NCBI GenBank assembly: GCA_003161195.1
Contig: PMOV01000115.1
Location: forward strand, 11,949-18,664
Length of the DNA: 6,716 bases
Source: Acidobacteriota bacterium
Lineage (GTDB): Bacteria; Acidobacteriota; Terriglobia; Acidiferrales; UBA7541
Direction: 5' to 3'
Under the pieces are notes generated by a model that worked only from the letters and a program-made list of their open reading frames with translations, ran no database searches and was not told the DNA's origin. The translations under genes and the position numbers were made by a program. Shown here in pieces: positions 6,321 through 6,716 of this stretch (positions are counted from its first letter, which is position 1; every line of letters begins with the position of its first letter).

Positions 6321-6716
6321 CTAATAATCGATGCCCCGCTGCGCAAGTATACCCTTGGTGTACGGATGTTTCACCTCGCGCATCTCCGTGACCAGGTCCG
6401 CAATTTCCGTAATCTTGGCATGCGCATTGCGCCCGGTGCAGATCACGTGTACGCGCTCCGGCCGGCCCTTCAGCGCTTCCGCCACCTCGTCCGCGTCCAG
6501 CATGTGGTAGCTGATGGTGTAGTTGATCTCGTCGAGCACCACCAGGTCGTACCTGCCGCTGTAGATTGCGTCGCGGCCCGCTTGCCAGCATTCCTGCGCC
6601 AGTTTTATATCCTCGGGATCGGTTTCCGCGCCGCCGATTTTCACAAAACCGCGGCCCATCGGGCGAATCTCAAACTTATCGTCGCCCAGCATTTTCGCGG
6701 CGTCCAGCTCGCCGTA
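6321..6716 (-). CDS. cobO: Cob(I)yrinic acid a,c-diamide adenosyltransferase (CobO/BtuR/CobA type), C-terminal part
   Basis: This family transfers the 5'-deoxyadenosyl group of ATP to cob(I)alamin or earlier corrinoids, making coenzyme B12. The window holds the last 131 residues. The N-terminus, including the P-loop (Walker A), lies beyond the right edge. Visible signatures are 'YGELDAAKML' at the edge, 'FEIRPMGRGFVK', 'DLVVLDEINYTISYHML' (Walker B-like region with the family's Asp-Glu-Ile/Leu-Asn), 'VHVICTGRNAH', and the strongly conserved ending 'ADLVTEMREVKHPYTKGI' followed by 'AQRGIDY'. It ends with TAG at 6321-6323, 17 nt before accD. No other cobalamin synthesis gene is visible, so it may serve corrinoid salvage rather than a full pathway. 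The symbol cobO is used for the family; btuR or cobA would be equally valid. Confidence 0.95.
   Translation of the reverse strand, partial: YGELDAAKMLGDDKFEIRPMGRGFVKIGGAETDPEDIKLAQECWQAGRDAIYSGRYDLVVLDEINYTISYHMLDADEVAEALKGRPERVHVICTGRNAHAKITEIADLVTEMREVKHPYTKGILAQRGIDY

Noticed and set aside
6304..6591. N-terminal extension of accD to 6591
   Set aside because: The extra 96 codons overlap the cobO-type gene in another frame. The family's normal start and zinc ribbon begin at 6303.

Overview
The window is about 6.7 kb of GC-rich bacterial chromosome. It holds eight genes, all read on the minus strand: six complete, plus one cut by each window edge. I infer an Acidobacteriota-like origin from the gene order, the GC-rich codon use and the style of the secreted protein at the left end. 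No marker gene here proves it.

Layout in the direction of transcription (right to left): the C-terminal two thirds of a corrinoid adenosyltransferase (cobO/btuR type, 6321-6716); accD, the acetyl-CoA carboxylase carboxyltransferase beta subunit (5455-6303), 17 nt after it; folC, folylpolyglutamate/dihydrofolate synthase (4021-5370); purE (3354-3929, TTG start); purK (2155-3357, GTG start, overlapping the purE stop by 4 nt); a class I glutamine-amidotransferase-like hydrolase of the peptidase C26/PuuD family (1267-2046); a FabG-like short-chain dehydrogenase/reductase (416-1180); and the first 99 codons of a secreted protein with a clear signal peptide (1-299).

The right-hand block is housekeeping metabolism: B12 cofactor adenosylation, malonyl-CoA formation, folate polyglutamylation and the two-step bacterial conversion of AIR to CAIR in purine synthesis. 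folC and purE/purK are linked metabolically, because purine synthesis uses folate one-carbon units and CAIR formation is central to it. PurK makes N5-CAIR and PurE rearranges it, which fits their translationally coupled overlap. The three genes at the left (hydrolase, SDR, secreted protein) are separated by gaps of about 85-115 nt. They are less clearly part of the same transcription unit, and their substrates cannot be read from sequence.

The regions between genes are short, none above 120 nt. The one with visible structure is 300-415, downstream of the SDR gene. It carries a 29-nt near-copy of the 3' end of the SDR coding region and a small GC hairpin. I see no RNA genes, insertion sequences, CRISPR arrays or defence genes, and no convincing new biological system. 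The observations worth a second look are the duplicated SDR 3' end, a possible near-leaderless promoter ahead of the hydrolase, the TTG start and tailed form of PurE, a 22-codon ORF between folC and purE, and a change in strand composition across the window.
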